Shown here: positions 22,988 to 24,676 of the stretch, in pieces | Layout of the letters: every line of letters begins with the position of its first letter | Position numbering within the stretch: the first letter of the stretch is position 1 | Source: an uncultured Oscillochloris sp. | Lineage (GTDB): Bacteria > Chloroflexota > Chloroflexia > Chloroflexales > Chloroflexaceae | Length of the DNA: 24,676 bases | Direction: 5' to 3' | Assembly: GCA_903877945.1 (NCBI GenBank) | Contig: CAIRFY010000289.1 | Location: forward strand, 1 to 24,676 | Position numbers and translations under genes: made by a program | Notes under the pieces: model-generated | Told to the model about the DNA's origin: nothing | Database searches by the model: none | Seen by the model: only the letters and a program-made list of their open reading frames with translations

Positions 22988-23044
22988 GTAGCGTGGGCTT
23001 CCAGCCCGCCGATATGCCCCAGGCGCGCTGGAAGCCCGCGCTAC
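22988..23044. repeat. Palindromic repeat between leuC and leuD
   Basis: The 18-bp inverted arms GTAGCGTGGGCTTCCAGC (22988-23005) and GCTGGAAGCCCGCGCTAC (23027-23044) differ at one pair and form a strong stem. The form is that of dispersed REP-like intergenic repeats. Next to it lie short near-repeats of CCTGAAACCTGG type (23049-23070). It may reduce or tune leuD expression relative to leuC. Confidence 0.7.
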
Positions 23045-23078
23045 CAAAAACCTGAAACCTGGTACCTGAACCCTTGTC

Positions 23079-24497
23079 TTAGATCAGTGTGCGCGGGTCG
23101 GTCACAACCCCCGTCACAGCGGCGGCGATAGCGGTCAGTGGGCTGGCCAGCAGGCTGCGCGAGCCCGGCCCCTGGCGGCCAACAAAATTTCTGTTGCTCG
23201 TGCTGACCGCGTACTTGCCGGGCGGCACGACATCGGAGTTCATGGCCAGGCAGGCCGAGCAACCCGCCTCGCGCCACTCGGCCCCGGCAGCCTTGAAGAT
23301 CACGTCCAGCCCTTCAGCCTCAGCCTGCTGCTTCACCTGCTGGCTGCCCGGCACCACCATCACCCGCACGCCCTCGGCCACCGTGCGGCCCTTGAGCAGC
23401 CCCGCTGCCTGGCGCAGATCGCTGATTCGGCCATTGGTGCAACTGCCGATGAAGACCACGTCAATCGCGTGGCCGAGCAGCGGCTTGCCCGGCTCCAGGC
23501 CCATGTAGGCCAGGGCCTTGTCCAGGGCCATACGTGCGCTGGCGTCGCCCATCTCGTCCAAGGTCGGCACCGTCCCGGTGATCGGGATGCCCATGCCGGG
23601 GTTGGTGCCGTAGGTGATCATCGGTACAAGCTTGTCGGCGGACAGGTGCATCTCGTGGTCGAAGGTCGCGCCCTCGTCGCTGGGCAGGCCGCGCCAGCGG
23701 GCCAGGGCCGTCTCGAAGTCCGCGCCCTGCGGGGCAAAGGGCCGTCCAGCCACATACTCGAAAGTCGTCTCGTCGGGAGCGACCATGCCCGCCCGCGCAC
23801 CGCCCTCGATGCTCATGTTGCAGATGGTCATGCGCTCCTCCATCGAGAGCGCCCGGATGGCCTCGCCCATGTACTCGAAGACGTAGCCGGTGCCGCCGCC
23901 CACGCCGTACTTGGCGATCAGGGCCAGAATAATATCCTTGGCGGTGACGCCCGGCCCAAGCCGACCATCCACCCGCACCGCGCAGGTCTGCGCCTTACGC
24001 TGGAGCAGGCACTGGCTGGACAGAACGTGGCCGACCTCGCTGGTACCGATGCCGAAGGCCAGGGCGCCGAAGGCTCCGTGGGTGGAGGTATGGCTATCGC
24101 CGCAAACAATCGTCATGCCCGGCTGGGTCAAGCCTTGCTCCGGCCCGATCACATGGACGATGCCCTGCTTCTCGCTGCCCAGTTCAAAGAGCGGGATACC
24201 GAACTCGGCGCAGTTGGTGCGCAACTGGTTGAGCTGGGCAATTGCCTGCGGATCCGTCACCGGGATGATCCCCTGAGCGTTGCGCGGTGTGGTCGGCGTG
24301 CTGTGATCCATCGTGGCCATGGTGCGATCAGGACGGCGCACCTTCAGCCCGCGCTCGCGAATCTCGGTGAATGCCTGCGGCGACGTGACCTCATGGATGA
24401 GGTGTAGGTCGATGTACAGCACCGCCGGGGTATCCGGCGTCTCAGGACACACCTGATGGGCGTCCCACACTTTCTCGAAGAGAGTCTTGGGGGCCAT
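23079..24497 (-). CDS. leuC: 3-isopropylmalate dehydratase large subunit
   Basis: This 472-residue aconitase-family subunit carries the [4Fe-4S] cluster. Visible are TLFEKVWDAHQV at the N-terminus, TMTICNMSIEGGARAG-like sequence (ERMTICNMSIEGGARAG), CGDSHTSTHGAFGALAFGIG, the first cluster cysteine in FIGSCTNGRISDL, and the CXXC pair in GCSACLAMN. Length fits the bacterial LeuC of about 466-475 residues. ATG 24497 has AAGGA eight bases upstream and gives the family start MAPKTLF; an ATG at 24518 in frame lacks a ribosome-binding site. It acts with LeuD in the cytoplasm. No other leucine genes are in the window. Confidence 0.97.
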   Translation of the reverse strand: MAPKTLFEKVWDAHQVCPETPDTPAVLYIDLHLIHEVTSPQAFTEIRERGLKVRRPDRTMATMDHSTPTTPRNAQGIIPVTDPQAIAQLNQLRTNCAEFGIPLFELGSEKQGIVHVIGPEQGLTQPGMTIVCGDSHTSTHGAFGALAFGIGTSEVGHVLSSQCLLQRKAQTCAVRVDGRLGPGVTAKDIILALIAKYGVGGGTGYVFEYMGEAIRALSMEERMTICNMSIEGGARAGMVAPDETTFEYVAGRPFAPQGADFETALARWRGLPSDEGATFDHEMHLSADKLVPMITYGTNPGMGIPITGTVPTLDEMGDASARMALDKALAYMGLEPGKPLLGHAIDVVFIGSCTNGRISDLRQAAGLLKGRTVAEGVRVMVVPGSQQVKQQAEAEGLDVIFKAAGAEWREAGCSACLAMNSDVVPPGKYAVSTSNRNFVGRQGPGSRSLLASPLTAIAAAVTGVVTDPRTLI

Positions 24498-24527
24498 GAT
24501 CTTTTTCCTTATACTCATATGTCCGGT

Positions 24528-24542
24528 GGCGAATGCTTCGCC
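24528..24542. repeat. Small GGCGAA/TTCGCC hairpin upstream of leuC
   Basis: GGCGAA (24528-24533) and TTCGCC (24537-24542) form a six-pair stem around TGC, about 30 bases upstream of the leuC start. The GGCGAA...TTCGCC core is also found at the outer ends of the inverted repeat at 21391-21434. It could be a dispersed repeat remnant or a leader hairpin. Confidence 0.4.
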
Positions 24543-24555
24543 CCCACGTCACCGT

Positions 24556-24676
24556 GACGGGGTGACGGGGTGACACGGTGACACGGTGACACGGTGTCAC
24601 GGTGATACGGTGTCACGGTGACACGGTGACACGGTGACACGGTGACACGGTGACACGGTGACACGGTGACACGGTG
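24556..24676. repeat. 8-bp tandem repeat array, running off the right edge
   Basis: Fifteen consecutive 8-base units starting at 24556: ten GACACGGT, two GACGGGGT, two GTCACGGT and one GATACGGT, with one further base at the edge. GTCACCGT just before (24548-24555) looks like a degenerate extra unit. The array has no spacers and lies upstream of leuC, so it is a minisatellite rather than a CRISPR. Any leuC promoter must lie in or beyond it. Confidence 0.95.

Noticed and set aside
23469..24407. A 312-codon open frame on the plus strand opposite leuC
   Set aside because: leuC is unmistakable on the other strand; long antisense frames are expected in GC-rich genes, and the translation shows no family motif.
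24556..24676. Tandem repeats as a CRISPR array
   Set aside because: Units are 8 bases with no unique spacers, so it is a minisatellite.

Overview
The window is a polysaccharide (cell-envelope glycan) biosynthesis locus from a moderately GC-rich bacterium. Gene content and the dispersed palindromic repeats between genes (GAGCGAAGCGAAG and GTAGCGCGGGCTTCC types) suggest a Chloroflexota member, probably of the Chloroflexia. That placement is an inference and is not fixed by any marker gene here. All genes but one lie on the minus strand. No rRNA, tRNA, CRISPR array, transposase or prophage gene was seen, and no gene-free stretch reaches 300 bases.

Region 1 (about 12238 down to 1, minus strand) is a compact 12-gene operon for a nonulosonic (sialic-acid-like) sugar. 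In transcription order it holds legF, legI, legG, legH, a HisF-like protein, a HisH-like protein, a PtmG/WbpG-type amidotransferase, ptmE, a B12-binding-type radical SAM protein, legB, legC, and a Wzx-type flippase cut by the left edge. Most genes overlap or lie within 30 bases of each other. PtmE, LegB, LegC, LegH, LegG, LegI and LegF together can carry a nucleotide-activated GlcNAc through to CMP-legionaminic acid; PtmE implies the GDP-sugar version known from Campylobacter. The HisH/HisF/PtmG trio looks like a glutamine-fed ammonia-transfer module that makes an acetamidino group. The radical SAM protein is the least explained member.

Region 2 (15188 to 12341, minus) holds wbpB-, wbpD- and wbpE-like genes. 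These are three steps towards UDP-2,3-diacetamido-2,3-dideoxy-glucuronic acid; WbpA and WbpI are not in the window. A MITE-like repeat separates wbpB from wbpD.

Region 3 (21251 to 15354, minus) holds a GHMP sugar kinase and two GT4 glycosyltransferases, one of them translationally coupled to an AsnB-type amidotransferase. They are interrupted by a single plus-strand, AT-rich gene for a PD-(D/E)XK nuclease-like protein. That gene shares a divergent promoter region with asnB and ends on a CTAG shared with the converging glycosyltransferase.

Region 4 (24676 to 21438, minus) is ordinary chromosome: leuC and leuD (leucine biosynthesis), a rho-independent terminator, a second MITE-like repeat copy, and a CPBP membrane protease. 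An 8-bp tandem repeat array upstream of leuC runs off the right edge.

The glycan genes together suggest an envelope polymer or glycoprotein carrying an unusual, possibly amidinated and otherwise modified, legionaminic acid plus a diacetamido uronic acid.
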